From assembly GCA_017992885.1 (NCBI GenBank), contig JAGONT010000002.1, positions 76,058 through 140,057 on the forward strand: 64,000 bases of DNA, written 5' to 3'. A model generated the notes under the pieces. That model searched no databases, was not told where the DNA came from, and saw only the letters and a program-made list of their open reading frames with translations. Below, in pieces: positions 37,347 through 45,917 of this stretch (within the stretch, counting starts at the first letter, position 1; each line of letters opens with the position of its first letter). Position numbers and translations under genes: made by a program. The stretch is from Alphaproteobacteria bacterium (GTDB lineage Bacteria; Pseudomonadota; Alphaproteobacteria; UBA9655).

Positions 37347-37622
37347 GTCGAGTAAGACCATCTTCCTCGTGTTACCCACAAACTAAATAAGCCTTATGTC
37401 TCTGAAAAATAATGGCATTTCTTGATCCGTTAATCTCCTAGATATCTAGATGCTCGGGTCAAAAAAACCATGTGTTTTTTTTGTAAATCAAGGAGTTATA
37501 ACCTAATCATGACATGGGTTGTTAAATACTCTCTTTTACGCGAGATAACTCTGGTCTAAAGGCTATTTTTGCTTGCAGTTTACGTCATAGCTTGATATAG
37601 ATTGAAAGTCTCTAACCAGGCG
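37347..37622. other. intergenic upstream of rpmI
   Basis: No gene or RNA gene recognised. A stretch near 37435-37450 contains a CTAGATATCTAG palindrome. infC, often upstream of rpmI, is absent here. Confidence 0.3.
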
Positions 37623-37680
37623 AGGGGAAGACCCGGGCATGCCGACCTAGAGCGTATCTCTGCTAAGACAGAGATCCCCT
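37623..37680 (+). promoter_or_regulatory. structured mRNA leader of rpmI-rplT
   Basis: AGGGGA (37623-37628) pairs with TCCCCT (37675-37680). Nested within is TCTCTG (37657-37662) pairing with CAGAGA (37669-37674), coaxial with the outer stem. A GGCATGCC palindrome lies in the 5' arm. There is no T tract, so it is not a simple terminator. It ends 31 bases before rpmI. A ribosomal-protein (L20) autoregulation leader is a reasonable inference. Confidence 0.45.
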
Positions 37681-37711
37681 GATTTATTATTATATAGAAA
37701 AGAGTAAGAAA

Positions 37712-37912
37712 ATGCCCAAGTTAAAAACCAAAAGCAGCGTCAAAAAGCGCTTTCGCCTAACGGCGACAGGTAAAGTTATTATGGCTCAGGCCGGTAAACG
37801 ACATGGCATGAGGAAACGTTCGCCTGAAACGCGACGTACGTCCCGTGGAACCGTCATCATGCGGGAGTGTGATGCGAAGATTATTCGTCGTTTTATGCCC
37901 TATGGAATATAG
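37712..37912 (+). CDS. rpmI: 50S ribosomal protein L35
   Basis: 66 aa, highly basic, with the classical start [20 protein letters not shown]. Part of the large ribosomal subunit. rplT follows after 13 bases, the universal order. Confidence 0.97.
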   Translation: MPKLKTKSSVKKRFRLTATGKVIMAQAGKRHGMRKRSPETRRTSRGTVIMRECDAKIIRRFMPYGI

Positions 37913-37925
37913 GAGGATTTGAGTT

Positions 37926-38285
37926 ATGGCACACGTTAAACGCGGCACAACAACACATGCCCGTCACAAAAAAGTTCTAAAGCTAGCTAAAGGCTACCGT
38001 GGACGCTCTAAAAATTGTTTTCGCATTGCCATTGAACGCGTTGAAAAAGCGCTTCAATATGCATATCGCGATCGTCGAAATAAAAAACGTGATTTTCGCG
38101 GTCTGTGGATTCAACGAATCAACGCAGGGACCCGTGAGCATGGATTAAACTATTCCTGTTTTATCAACGGCTTGACAAAGGCTGGAATTGAAATCGACAG
38201 AAAGGTGCTTGCTGATCTTGCTGTTCATGAGCCCGCAGCTTTTAAAGCGATTGTTATTCAAGCCCAGCAAGCTTTAGCCGCTTAG
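37926..38285 (+). CDS. rplT: 50S ribosomal protein L20
   Basis: 119 aa with the family start ([20 protein letters not shown]) and the core [20 protein letters not shown]. It binds 23S rRNA early in assembly and in several bacteria represses its own operon. AGGAGG-like sequence precedes the ATG. A dispersed repeat related to the one behind lepA lies just after its stop. Confidence 0.97.
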   Translation: MAHVKRGTTTHARHKKVLKLAKGYRGRSKNCFRIAIERVEKALQYAYRDRRNKKRDFRGLWIQRINAGTREHGLNYSCFINGLTKAGIEIDRKVLADLAVHEPAAFKAIVIQAQQALAA

Positions 38286-38289
38286 CACA

Positions 38290-38385
38290 GCGTTTCATAA
38301 AAATCTATACAGCATTTTGGTAAAGTTTCTTGATTGTTACGGCCCCTTATGGGGCCTTGCAATCAGGGTTCTTTACCGTTTCTGC
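38290..38385. repeat. dispersed palindromic repeat 3' of rplT
   Basis: Related to 6997-7080 behind lepA in order and wording (GCGTT..TAAAAATCT, CAGC.TTTTG, TTG.TTG..ACGGC). Contains GGCCCCTTATGGGGCC, an 8-bp-arm palindrome at about 38341-38356 that may act as a terminator hairpin. Confidence 0.5.
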
Positions 38386-38463
38386 TTTGGCCGGAAAAAT
38401 TAACCTATAATTTACTAGGCAAATGTTATTCTAAAAAATAATAATAAAAATTTATTTTTTATA

Positions 38464-38544
38464 AATACGGAGAATTAAGATGAAAAACAAAATACGGAGA
38501 ATTAAGATGAAAAACAAAATACGGAGAATTAAGATGAAAAACAA
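38464..38544 (+). repeat. 27-bp tandem triplication of ribosome site plus start codon
   Basis: Three identical 27-bp units, each with GGAG, a 7-9 base spacer and ATGAAAAACAAA. The ATGs are at 38480, 38507 and 38534. Because 27 is a multiple of three, all three starts are in one frame. Confidence 0.92.
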
Positions 38545-38935
38545 ATTAAATTATGTATTATTGGCATTTTTACTATTAGCTGGGAGTTCGGTCTTTGCTA
38601 TGGATGAAAATGAAGGAGTTTCCGGACGTGATTTTCACATTTCTAAATCCACTGTGATACGTCTGCTGAACTCAAATGATACGCTTGAAGTTGGTGGTCA
38701 TCATTATAAGGTGACGGGAACGGTGGTTGGAACAGCGGGAGATATGTTCACCCAAAGTCCGGAGAGGATGATCCGTTTTTACAATGGGTGGACTTATGAC
38801 AAAGCCCCTACAGCATGGCAGTATGTGGAGGATCTGCCCCCTACGCTTGATGAAAATCCTGGTAGCCCAACCTTCGGTCAGTATCATGGAGGAGGAGATG
38901 GTGTTGCGGATCTTCGCATAACACGAGTAGACTAA
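38534..38935 (+). CDS. small exported protein of unknown function
   Basis: From the third start (38534) the product is 133 aa with an ideal signal peptide (MKNKLNYVLLAFLLLAGSSVFA). Starts at 38480 and 38507 would prepend one or two copies of the basic nonapeptide MKNKIRRIK. The mature protein is short and hydrophilic, with a HHYKVTGTVVGTAGD segment, aromatic patches (FYNGWTYDK) and a Gly-rich C-terminus (YHGGGDGVADLRITRVD). No family recognised. A clear terminator follows. Confidence 0.75.
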   Translation: MKNKLNYVLLAFLLLAGSSVFAMDENEGVSGRDFHISKSTVIRLLNSNDTLEVGGHHYKVTGTVVGTAGDMFTQSPERMIRFYNGWTYDKAPTAWQYVEDLPPTLDENPGSPTFGQYHGGGDGVADLRITRVD

Positions 38936-38944
38936 TCCCCTTAA

Positions 38945-38976
38945 AAGCGTCAAAGCAAGAATACACTTTGACGCTT
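38945..38976 (+). terminator. terminator of the small exported protein gene
   Basis: A perfect 11-bp stem (AAGCGTCAAAG / CTTTGACGCTT) with a 10-base loop, followed by ACTTTA, sits 9 bases past the stop. Confidence 0.65.
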
Positions 38977-39138
38977 ACTTTATCAAAGCTTACAAAAATC
39001 ATTATTTGTTCACGGATCCAGCGTATAGGCTAAATAGGAAACCTTAGTCTACAATTTTCCCATACCCAAATTTAAGAACTCTAAGAGAGCTTTTGCGAGC
39101 ATTAGGATTCATCACCTGGGAAAAAGCATGATCAATTG

Positions 39139-42100
39139 CTAAATCTTAGTCTTTTTCCATCCTTTGACAATAGTATAGACAAAGGGCACGGCAAAAAGAG
39201 TAAAGAAAGTTCCGCCTAATAAACCTCCCACTAGGACCCAACCAATTTGTTGGCGACTTTCAGCCCCTGCGCCAGTGGCGAGGGCGAGGGGAATCGCTCC
39301 CAAAACCATAGCACCAGTTGTCATCAAAATAGGCCTCAGGCGTAAGGAGGCGGCTTTACGCGCGGCGTCGACAACGGAGAGGCCTTGCACCCTTTGCTTG
39401 TTAGCAAATTCGACAATTAAGATACCATGCTTCGTAATGAGCCCCACAAGAGTGATCAAGCCTACTTGACTGAAGATATTGAGGGTTCCACCCGTTAAAT
39501 AAAGCGCTAAAAGTGCCCCCGAGAGTGAAAGCGGAACGGTAATCATGATCAAAAGAGGATCAACCAGACTTTCAAATTGAATGGCAAGAACTAAATAAAT
39601 AAACAAAAGGGCCGCAGCAAACATAAGATACATCTCGCCTTGAGACTCCATAAACTTCCGCAAATTGCCAATGGGTTCTGATTGAAAGGAAGAGGGAAGC
39701 TCTTGCTTAATTGCAGCATTAACGATTGATAAAGCTTCGTCCGTACGACAAGATGGCTGAAGATCGGCATTAAGGGTGACAGATCGCATTTTGTTCAAAT
39801 GTTTCAATTCCGCAGGAACAGCAACTTCCGTCACTTTTATCAAATGATTCAATGGAACAATATCTTGTTCAGGCCCTGTTTCTGCATCCCTTGCCTTGTT
39901 TGGGTCGTTTCCGTCTTCGTTTTGTTCTGCTTTGACATAAAAATTACCAATATCATTAAAGTCATGTTTATGCCCTTCTTGAGATTGCACAACAACATCG
40001 TAATGTCTGCTATCTTGTTCAAATGTGGTGGCACGACTGCCACTGAGCATAACTTCTAAGGTCCGGCCAATATCTTTCACTTTTACGCCTAGAAGAGACG
40101 CCTTATTCCGATCAATTTGCACATTGAGTTGAGGCGTCCCTAAGTGAAGATCGTGGCTTACAGATTCAAAGCAAGGCGAGCTCTTAAGGCTTTTTACAAG
40201 CTTATCCATTTCTTTTTCAAGATTGGCATAAGATCCGGTTGTTTTAATCCCCATTTGAAGCCCCGATTGTCCGCCTGTAAGCAAGTTTTTCATCGCAAAT
40301 ACAGAAACTTGGACACCAGGAATATCTTTCGCCTTCTTACGCAGCTCATCTATAATCTCTGATTGACTGCGGTTACGCTCGTGCCAAGGTTTAAGCGTTA
40401 TTCCCCCATATATCCCAGATCGTTGCGTCGCAATCCATACACCGACGTATTCTGGGACAGACGTAAACAGATCTTCTAATTTATTGGTATAGGGGAGCAT
40501 GGATTCCAAGGTCGCCCCCTCAGGACCCTGCACCCACGCCATAATAATCGACTGATCTTCTTGAGGGGCAAGTTCGGAAGGAAGCTTATAAAAAAGAAAG
40601 ATTCCTCCAACAAATACCATGATTAAAACACCGCATAAAAGTTTAGGGAAGGTCAGGACCTTTTCCAGAGCATCTTGGTAACTTCTATCAAGGCTGGAAA
40701 GGAATCTTTCAATGAGTAAAGAAATTCGCCCTTGCTTTTCAAGCTTTTTAGGTTGCAAGAGCTTAGAACACATCATGGGAGAAAGAGTTAAGGCAACAAG
40801 TCCGGAAATTAAAACAGCTCCAGCCAGTGAAACTGCAAACTCGGCGAATAGTTTGCCTGTCAACCCTTGCACAAAAGCAATAGGAGCATAAACGCTGGCA
40901 AGCGTTAAGGTCATAGCAATAACAGCAAAGCCAACTTCACGGCTACCCTTGATGGCGGCTTCTAGGGGCTGAAGTCCTTTTTCGATATGACGATGAATGT
41001 TTTCCAGAACGACAATAGCATCATCAACCACAAGGCCGATCGCCAAAACCATGGCTAAAAGGGTAATTGTATTGATTGAACAATGAAAGGCATACAAAAA
41101 GGCAAAAGAACCGATTAAAGACACAGGAATGGTTAAAAGGGGAATAATGGCGGCTCTGGGTGAATGCAAAAAAAACAGGATAATTAATAAGACAAGAATA
41201 ATGGCTTCAAAAATGGTTATTTGAACGGCTTTAATGGAGGCTTCAATAAACATTGAAAAGTTATATCCCACGCTAAGATGCATACCTGGAGGAAGACTTT
41301 CTTTGGCTTTTTCAATGTAATTACAGACAGCAGCTGAAATAGACAGCACATTTCCGCCAGCCTTCCTTTTAATGCCGATAAAGACCACAGGTTTTTTATT
41401 AAAACGAGGAATCCACTGACTTTCCCCTGTATCCTGATCCAGAGAAATCGCGGCAATATCTTTTAGATGAATGACATGTCCCTGAGCACTAGACACAACC
41501 AACTCGCCCATTTCTTTGGGCGTATTTAAACCAGCTTCTGCAACGATATTGACGTGGCGTTTCCCCTTAATAATACTGCCCGCAGGAAGTTCTTGGCTAC
41601 TTTCTTCTAAGGTATCCAACACATCCGTAACAGCTACATTATAAGCCTTGAGTTTTTCTCGATCCAAACGGATTTGCATGGTAATCGCATTGCCATAGAT
41701 GTCTGCGCCACCTACGCCAGGCAGAGCTTCAAAAGGACCTTTTAGATTCCGCTCGGCATAATCATCAAGTTCAAGTTCATTATGCGTATCGCTTGTTAAG
41801 GTAACAAACATAAAGGGATCTTTACCTGCAGAGCTTTTGATGACCTTTGGATCCTTACACTCTTCGGGAAGACTATCTCGAACCTGAGCAATACGCTCAC
41901 GAACGTCAGAACCAGCATCGCTCAGAGATGTTCCAGGTCTGAAAAAGAGAAAAATCTGACTATGTCCTGTTTTGCTAGAGGATTCCATGTAATCCAGACC
42001 AGGAATACCTGAAAGACCATCTTCTAAAACGGTTGTCACCTTTGATTCAATAATTCCTGAGGCGGCACCGGAATAGATTGTGTCAACGTTTAAAACTTGT

Positions 42101-42225
42101 TCTTCGACGTCGGGGTACTGTTGAAGACTGAGGTTCATATAAGACAAGAGTCCTACAATGATAATCATCAAGCTTAAGGCAACGGCAAAAACAGGTCGTT
42201 TAATGGCAGTATCGCTAATGAGCAT
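39139..42225 (-). CDS. RND efflux transporter, inner-membrane permease
   Basis: A proton-driven exporter of the HAE-1/AcrB-MexB type, 1028 aa. The start ISDTAIKRPVFAVALSLMII is typical. Two sets of six helices are separated by large periplasmic loops. The helix-4 proton relay DD lies in AIGLVVDDAIVVLENIHRH. A porter-domain segment reads FFRPGTSLSDAGSDVRERI, close to MexW/MdtB-type pumps. It follows its adaptor by 18 bases. No TolC-type outer-membrane gene is in the window. Confidence 0.94.
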   Translation of the reverse strand: MLISDTAIKRPVFAVALSLMIIIVGLLSYMNLSLQQYPDVEEQVLNVDTIYSGAASGIIESKVTTVLEDGLSGIPGLDYMESSSKTGHSQIFLFFRPGTSLSDAGSDVRERIAQVRDSLPEECKDPKVIKSSAGKDPFMFVTLTSDTHNELELDDYAERNLKGPFEALPGVGGADIYGNAITMQIRLDREKLKAYNVAVTDVLDTLEESSQELPAGSIIKGKRHVNIVAEAGLNTPKEMGELVVSSAQGHVIHLKDIAAISLDQDTGESQWIPRFNKKPVVFIGIKRKAGGNVLSISAAVCNYIEKAKESLPPGMHLSVGYNFSMFIEASIKAVQITIFEAIILVLLIILFFLHSPRAAIIPLLTIPVSLIGSFAFLYAFHCSINTITLLAMVLAIGLVVDDAIVVLENIHRHIEKGLQPLEAAIKGSREVGFAVIAMTLTLASVYAPIAFVQGLTGKLFAEFAVSLAGAVLISGLVALTLSPMMCSKLLQPKKLEKQGRISLLIERFLSSLDRSYQDALEKVLTFPKLLCGVLIMVFVGGIFLFYKLPSELAPQEDQSIIMAWVQGPEGATLESMLPYTNKLEDLFTSVPEYVGVWIATQRSGIYGGITLKPWHERNRSQSEIIDELRKKAKDIPGVQVSVFAMKNLLTGGQSGLQMGIKTTGSYANLEKEMDKLVKSLKSSPCFESVSHDLHLGTPQLNVQIDRNKASLLGVKVKDIGRTLEVMLSGSRATTFEQDSRHYDVVVQSQEGHKHDFNDIGNFYVKAEQNEDGNDPNKARDAETGPEQDIVPLNHLIKVTEVAVPAELKHLNKMRSVTLNADLQPSCRTDEALSIVNAAIKQELPSSFQSEPIGNLRKFMESQGEMYLMFAAALLFIYLVLAIQFESLVDPLLIMITVPLSLSGALLALYLTGGTLNIFSQVGLITLVGLITKHGILIVEFANKQRVQGLSVVDAARKAASLRLRPILMTTGAMVLGAIPLALATGAGAESRQQIGWVLVGGLLGGTFFTLFAVPFVYTIVKGWKKTKI

Positions 42226-42243
42226 TACGAGGTACTTTCCGAA

Positions 42244-43248
42244 TTATGACTGAGGGGTGGCGGCGATAAGCGATCCATCATGAAGCTTATCTTGTCCCTC
42301 AAGGACAATCTCATCTCCCTTCTGCAAACCAGAAAGAACTTCAACCTGGTCAGCAGCTCGCGTGCCCAATGTTATCTTGGTTAAGACCGCTTTTTCACCA
42401 ACTTTCTTATAAACATTCATCCCACCAGGACGCACGACGAGAGCTTGTTCGGGTATAACGATAGACGATGCTTGATTAGCTGTTGCTTTAAGCTCTGCAT
42501 GCGCATAAAGACCCGGAATTAAGAGATTTTCTGTGTTTGGAAAAGTAGCATAGACAGTCACACTACGCGTTTTCTCGTTTACGGAAGGTTCAATCGCTTC
42601 AATTTTTCCCTCAAAAACCTTATCAGGATAAACATCTGTCTTTGCAATAACGTCAGCTCCTACTTTCATCGTTGGGATATCCTTTTGCGGCATATGAAAG
42701 GTGAGTCGAATAGGTGTTAGGTCTTGGATTCTAACCAATGGATCCCCTTCAGTAACAAAAGCACCTTTAGAGACTTTTTTCTCCGAAAGGGCCCCTGCAA
42801 AAGGTGCAAAAATCTCTGTTTTAGCTAACGCTTCTTCGGCAAGAGCTAGCGCCGCTTCATCTGCTTGCACTTGATTTTCAGCTTCTTCAAGAAGTTGGAG
42901 GCTCAGAAAACCCTTCTTATTGAGTTCGATCTTTCGCATAAGCGTACTTTTGCTAAGTTTAAGAGCCGCTGCAGCTTTCTTTACTGTTGCCTGCTGCTCT
43001 TTGTTGTAAATTGTAAAGAGTTTTTGCTGAGGTTTCGCATACTCTCCCTCTTGAAAATGCACATTTTCAATACGCCCAGAAACTTCAGCCTTTAAAACCA
43101 CGTCATTGTAGGCTGTATATGTCCCCACACCGGTGATACAAGAATTAAGGCAGGTTTCACCAACGGTTGTGGTAATGACAGCTTGGGCTGGCTCTTCAGC
43201 CTTTACAGGGGTGACAAGCAAAAGCCATAGAAAAAAAAAGCGTACCAT
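42244..43248 (-). CDS. RND efflux periplasmic adaptor (membrane fusion protein)
   Basis: 334 aa with a signal peptide (MVRFFFLWLLLVTPVKA). The lipoyl-like halves flank a helical hairpin (about 70-135), followed by beta-barrel and membrane-proximal domains; hallmarks are VSGRIENVHFQEGEYAKPQQ and IFAPFAGALSEKKVSKGAFV. It links the permease to an outer-membrane channel. First gene of the two-gene efflux operon, divergent from tatD. Confidence 0.93.
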   Translation of the reverse strand: MVRFFFLWLLLVTPVKAEEPAQAVITTTVGETCLNSCITGVGTYTAYNDVVLKAEVSGRIENVHFQEGEYAKPQQKLFTIYNKEQQATVKKAAAALKLSKSTLMRKIELNKKGFLSLQLLEEAENQVQADEAALALAEEALAKTEIFAPFAGALSEKKVSKGAFVTEGDPLVRIQDLTPIRLTFHMPQKDIPTMKVGADVIAKTDVYPDKVFEGKIEAIEPSVNEKTRSVTVYATFPNTENLLIPGLYAHAELKATANQASSIVIPEQALVVRPGGMNVYKKVGEKAVLTKITLGTRAADQVEVLSGLQKGDEIVLEGQDKLHDGSLIAATPQS

Positions 43249-43316
43249 TTTATATATCCTTTAAGGCGAGATAATTTTGCGTATAATATATATAAAAATT
43301 GATAAAGGAAAGTAGC

Positions 43317-44117
43317 ATGTTTCTGGTAGATAGCCATTGCCATTTAGATTATGAACCCATGGCCAGCGATATAGAAGGAACCCTACGTCGTGCCAAAAAT
43401 ATGGGAATTGCTGGGTTTTTAACAATTTGTACGGATCTTTTTAAAATTTCTGACATTTTGGCTATTGCAGAAAGTTATCCCGAAATATTTGCCACCATTG
43501 GTGTTCACCCTCATGAGGCAGAAAAGATACCTGCAGGAATAAATCTTTTTGAGCTTTTAACAAAAGAAGCTGACAATCCTAAAGTTGTGGGATTTGGAGA
43601 GACTGGCCTTGATTACTATTATTCCCATAGCACGCCTCAAGATCAAAAAAAGGCCTTTACTTCTCATATTGAAGCCGCTGTGGCTAAAGATCTTCCCCTT
43701 ATTATTCACACAAGAGAGGCTGAAAAAGACACGATTGACCTCATCAAAACCATTGGGCAGGGAAAAGCAAGAGGGGTCCTGCATTGTTTTTCTGGATCTG
43801 CCTGGTTAAAAGATCAGGCACTTACTCTTGGGTTTTACATTTCCGTTTCCGGTATTATAACTTTTAAAAAAGCAGAGGAGTTGCGACTGGTGATAAAAGA
43901 TGTTCCCTTGAATAGACTTTTAGTGGAAACTGATTCACCTTATCTTGCACCTGAACCTTATCGAGGGAAACCTAATGAACCGGCATTTATGATTGAAACA
44001 GTTAAAAAGTTGGCAGAACTTAAAGAAGTAAGCTATGAAAAGCTATGCACTGAAACCACTCAAAATTTCTTAACTCTTTTTTCAAAGGTACATTTTTCAT
44101 GCAAGTCACAATATTAG
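43317..44117 (+). CDS. TatD family metal-dependent hydrolase/DNase
   Basis: 266 aa from ATG 43317 (AAGGAA upstream). The metal-binding start is DSHCHLD; later motifs are TIGVHPHE, GFGETGLDYYY, IIHTREA, LHCFSG and ETDSPYLAPEP. The family includes 3'-5' DNases (YcfH/TatD). A TATAAT at 43282-43287 may be its -10, although no good -35 is visible. It overlaps the next gene by 19 bases. Confidence 0.93.
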   Translation: MFLVDSHCHLDYEPMASDIEGTLRRAKNMGIAGFLTICTDLFKISDILAIAESYPEIFATIGVHPHEAEKIPAGINLFELLTKEADNPKVVGFGETGLDYYYSHSTPQDQKKAFTSHIEAAVAKDLPLIIHTREAEKDTIDLIKTIGQGKARGVLHCFSGSAWLKDQALTLGFYISVSGIITFKKAEELRLVIKDVPLNRLLVETDSPYLAPEPYRGKPNEPAFMIETVKKLAELKEVSYEKLCTETTQNFLTLFSKVHFSCKSQY

Positions 44118-44863
44118 GCTGCGGCGCTTCAGGAGGGGTTCCTCTGATTACAGGAGAGTGGGGGGTCTGTAACCCTCAAAATCCGAAAAATAGAAGACGA
44201 AGGGCCTCTATTGCTGTGGAAAAAAACGGCACAACCCTTTTAATTGATACATCACCTGATTTACGTGAACAATGCCTAGCCGCCCAGATTCAAAAAATTG
44301 ATGCGGTACTCTATACTCACGATCATGCCGATCATACCCATGGGATTGATGACTTACGTCCTTTCTTTTATCGCCATAAAATGCCGATACCCCTTTATGG
44401 AAATGCCGAAACCATTGCCTTTCTGAAGAAGCGGTTTTCGTATGCCTTTCCTGTTGATGAAATGCGGCCAGATATTTACCGCTCCTTTGTCATTGCCAAT
44501 ATGATCGAAGGACCTTTGCACATAGGTGATATTCAAATCACTCCTTTCATTCAAGGCCACGGTTACACGTCGTCCATCGGATATCGCTTTGACAATATTG
44601 CTTATTCGACAGATGTGGTAGACTTAGACGAGGCGGCTTTTCAGATTTTAAAGGGGGTTGATGTATGGATTGTCGACTGCATTGCGATGGATCCAAGGCC
44701 AACCCATTCTCATTTGGCAAAAACGCTTGAGTGGATCGAACGTGTCCAACCCCGACAAGCTTATCTTACCCACATGTCTCATTATATTGATTATGAGAGT
44801 ATAATGAAAGCACTTCCCCCCCATGTTGAAGCCGCCTATGATGGACTGGTCATCAAGATTTGA
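44099..44863 (+). CDS. metallo-beta-lactamase-fold hydrolase (PhnP-like)
   Basis: 254 aa. The start ILGCGASGGVPLITGEWGVC is typical of the PhnP/YcfH-linked branch. The metal site is THDHADHTHGIDDL, with later GHG, TDV and HSH motifs. PhnP is a cyclic phosphodiesterase; the substrate here is unknown. Co-translated with tatD through a 19-base overlap, a common neighbour pair in alphaproteobacteria. Confidence 0.9.
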   Translation: MQVTILGCGASGGVPLITGEWGVCNPQNPKNRRRRASIAVEKNGTTLLIDTSPDLREQCLAAQIQKIDAVLYTHDHADHTHGIDDLRPFFYRHKMPIPLYGNAETIAFLKKRFSYAFPVDEMRPDIYRSFVIANMIEGPLHIGDIQITPFIQGHGYTSSIGYRFDNIAYSTDVVDLDEAAFQILKGVDVWIVDCIAMDPRPTHSHLAKTLEWIERVQPRQAYLTHMSHYIDYESIMKALPPHVEAAYDGLVIKI

Positions 44864-44878
44864 TTGAGGATGAAACCA

Positions 44879-45391
44879 ATGATATATTCACGAAACTTAA
44901 ACTTAACATTTCTCATTGTATTTCTGAGCTTCACAGGGCCTTCATACGCTAAAATAGAAGTGCCCACATTTGAAACCTATCTTCTATCCGAGAAAGCCAT
45001 TTTTAAAGGACCACCGGCAGACATAGACCTTACAAGTTACAAGGGAGCAAGGACGTTTAGAACAAAGCTAAGGGAAGGGGCAAAACAAGGCCCTAACTAT
45101 GCCGGTCATTATACCGTTGTCACCATTGGGTGTGGCACACAGTGTCAACAAAATTGGGTTATTGAGGCTCGGACAGGAAAAATTTTGGATAGGTTTTTTT
45201 CCATTATTGGAATAGCCTACCAACTCAATAGCTTACTTTTGGTTGTGAACCCACCGGATCCTCACCTAAAAAATGCTCTTGCAAAGCATCCCGAACAACC
45301 TTTTTGGGGCACAGTGGAAACAACCTATAAAATTTTACAAGATCATAAGTTTAATGTTCTCTATCAAGCAAAATGGGTCGACATTCATTGA
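44879..45391 (+). CDS. exported protein of unknown function
   Basis: 170 aa from ATG 44879, chosen because TGAGGA lies 8-9 bases upstream (ATG 44870 is possible). Signal peptide ends near GPSYA. The mature part has a conserved-looking patch GPNYAGHYTVVTIGCGTQCQ with two cysteines likely to form a disulfide. I recall similar unnamed exported proteins in proteobacteria but no defined function. Probably the last gene of the tatD transcript. Confidence 0.75.
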   Translation: MIYSRNLNLTFLIVFLSFTGPSYAKIEVPTFETYLLSEKAIFKGPPADIDLTSYKGARTFRTKLREGAKQGPNYAGHYTVVTIGCGTQCQQNWVIEARTGKILDRFFSIIGIAYQLNSLLLVVNPPDPHLKNALAKHPEQPFWGTVETTYKILQDHKFNVLYQAKWVDIH

Positions 45392-45917
45392 AGTATGGCA
45401 TTCGTTTTGAACCTAGGTTCTCTAACAGCACAAGAGTGAAAAGCTATCTTCACGACCGACAAGTTGCTCCCATTCCATCACGAACGTCATTCATACCTTA
45501 CTAAATCTTCTGGAAAATTCTCAAAATGTTCTCTTTTAAAAAATGGCGGATACCGAGATCAACTATACTGGAACGATATTAAATTAACCTCCCGATGTTC
45601 TAGTGATAGTTGAGAGCTTTAAACGAGATTCTTGTAAAGTGAAGACTTGTGTCTGAGGAAAGGGAGAGGAAATTTTAATATAGAGTTTCTCTCTACTTAC
45701 AAATGGTAGAGAGAAAGAATGTACTGCATACCGTCGTTGACTCACAAATTCCCTGTAAACATTATTTTTTACTTTTATTGTTAATATATTTAACAGTGAA
45801 AAAGTTGAATTCAATTGTATTTTAATGTTTTTTTTCTTGACTGGTTGTTTTTTATTTAATAGATGTTTTATTAATCAAGTTATCTTTGTTATTATTTAAT
45901 TGCGGGAAAAATCTTAA
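45392..45917. other. 526-bp gap with one strong hairpin
   Basis: An 11-bp stem (TTTCTCTCTAC / GTAGAGAGAAA) lies at 45686-45716. TTGACT at 45837-45842 may be the -35 of the next gene, though its -10 is weak. A 76-codon minus-strand frame here looks like noise. Confidence 0.35.

Noticed and set aside
45584..45814. 76-codon minus-strand frame in the gap before the solenoid gene
   Set aside because: No ribosome site, includes a strong hairpin, unlike neighbouring genes in composition and without a recognisable family.
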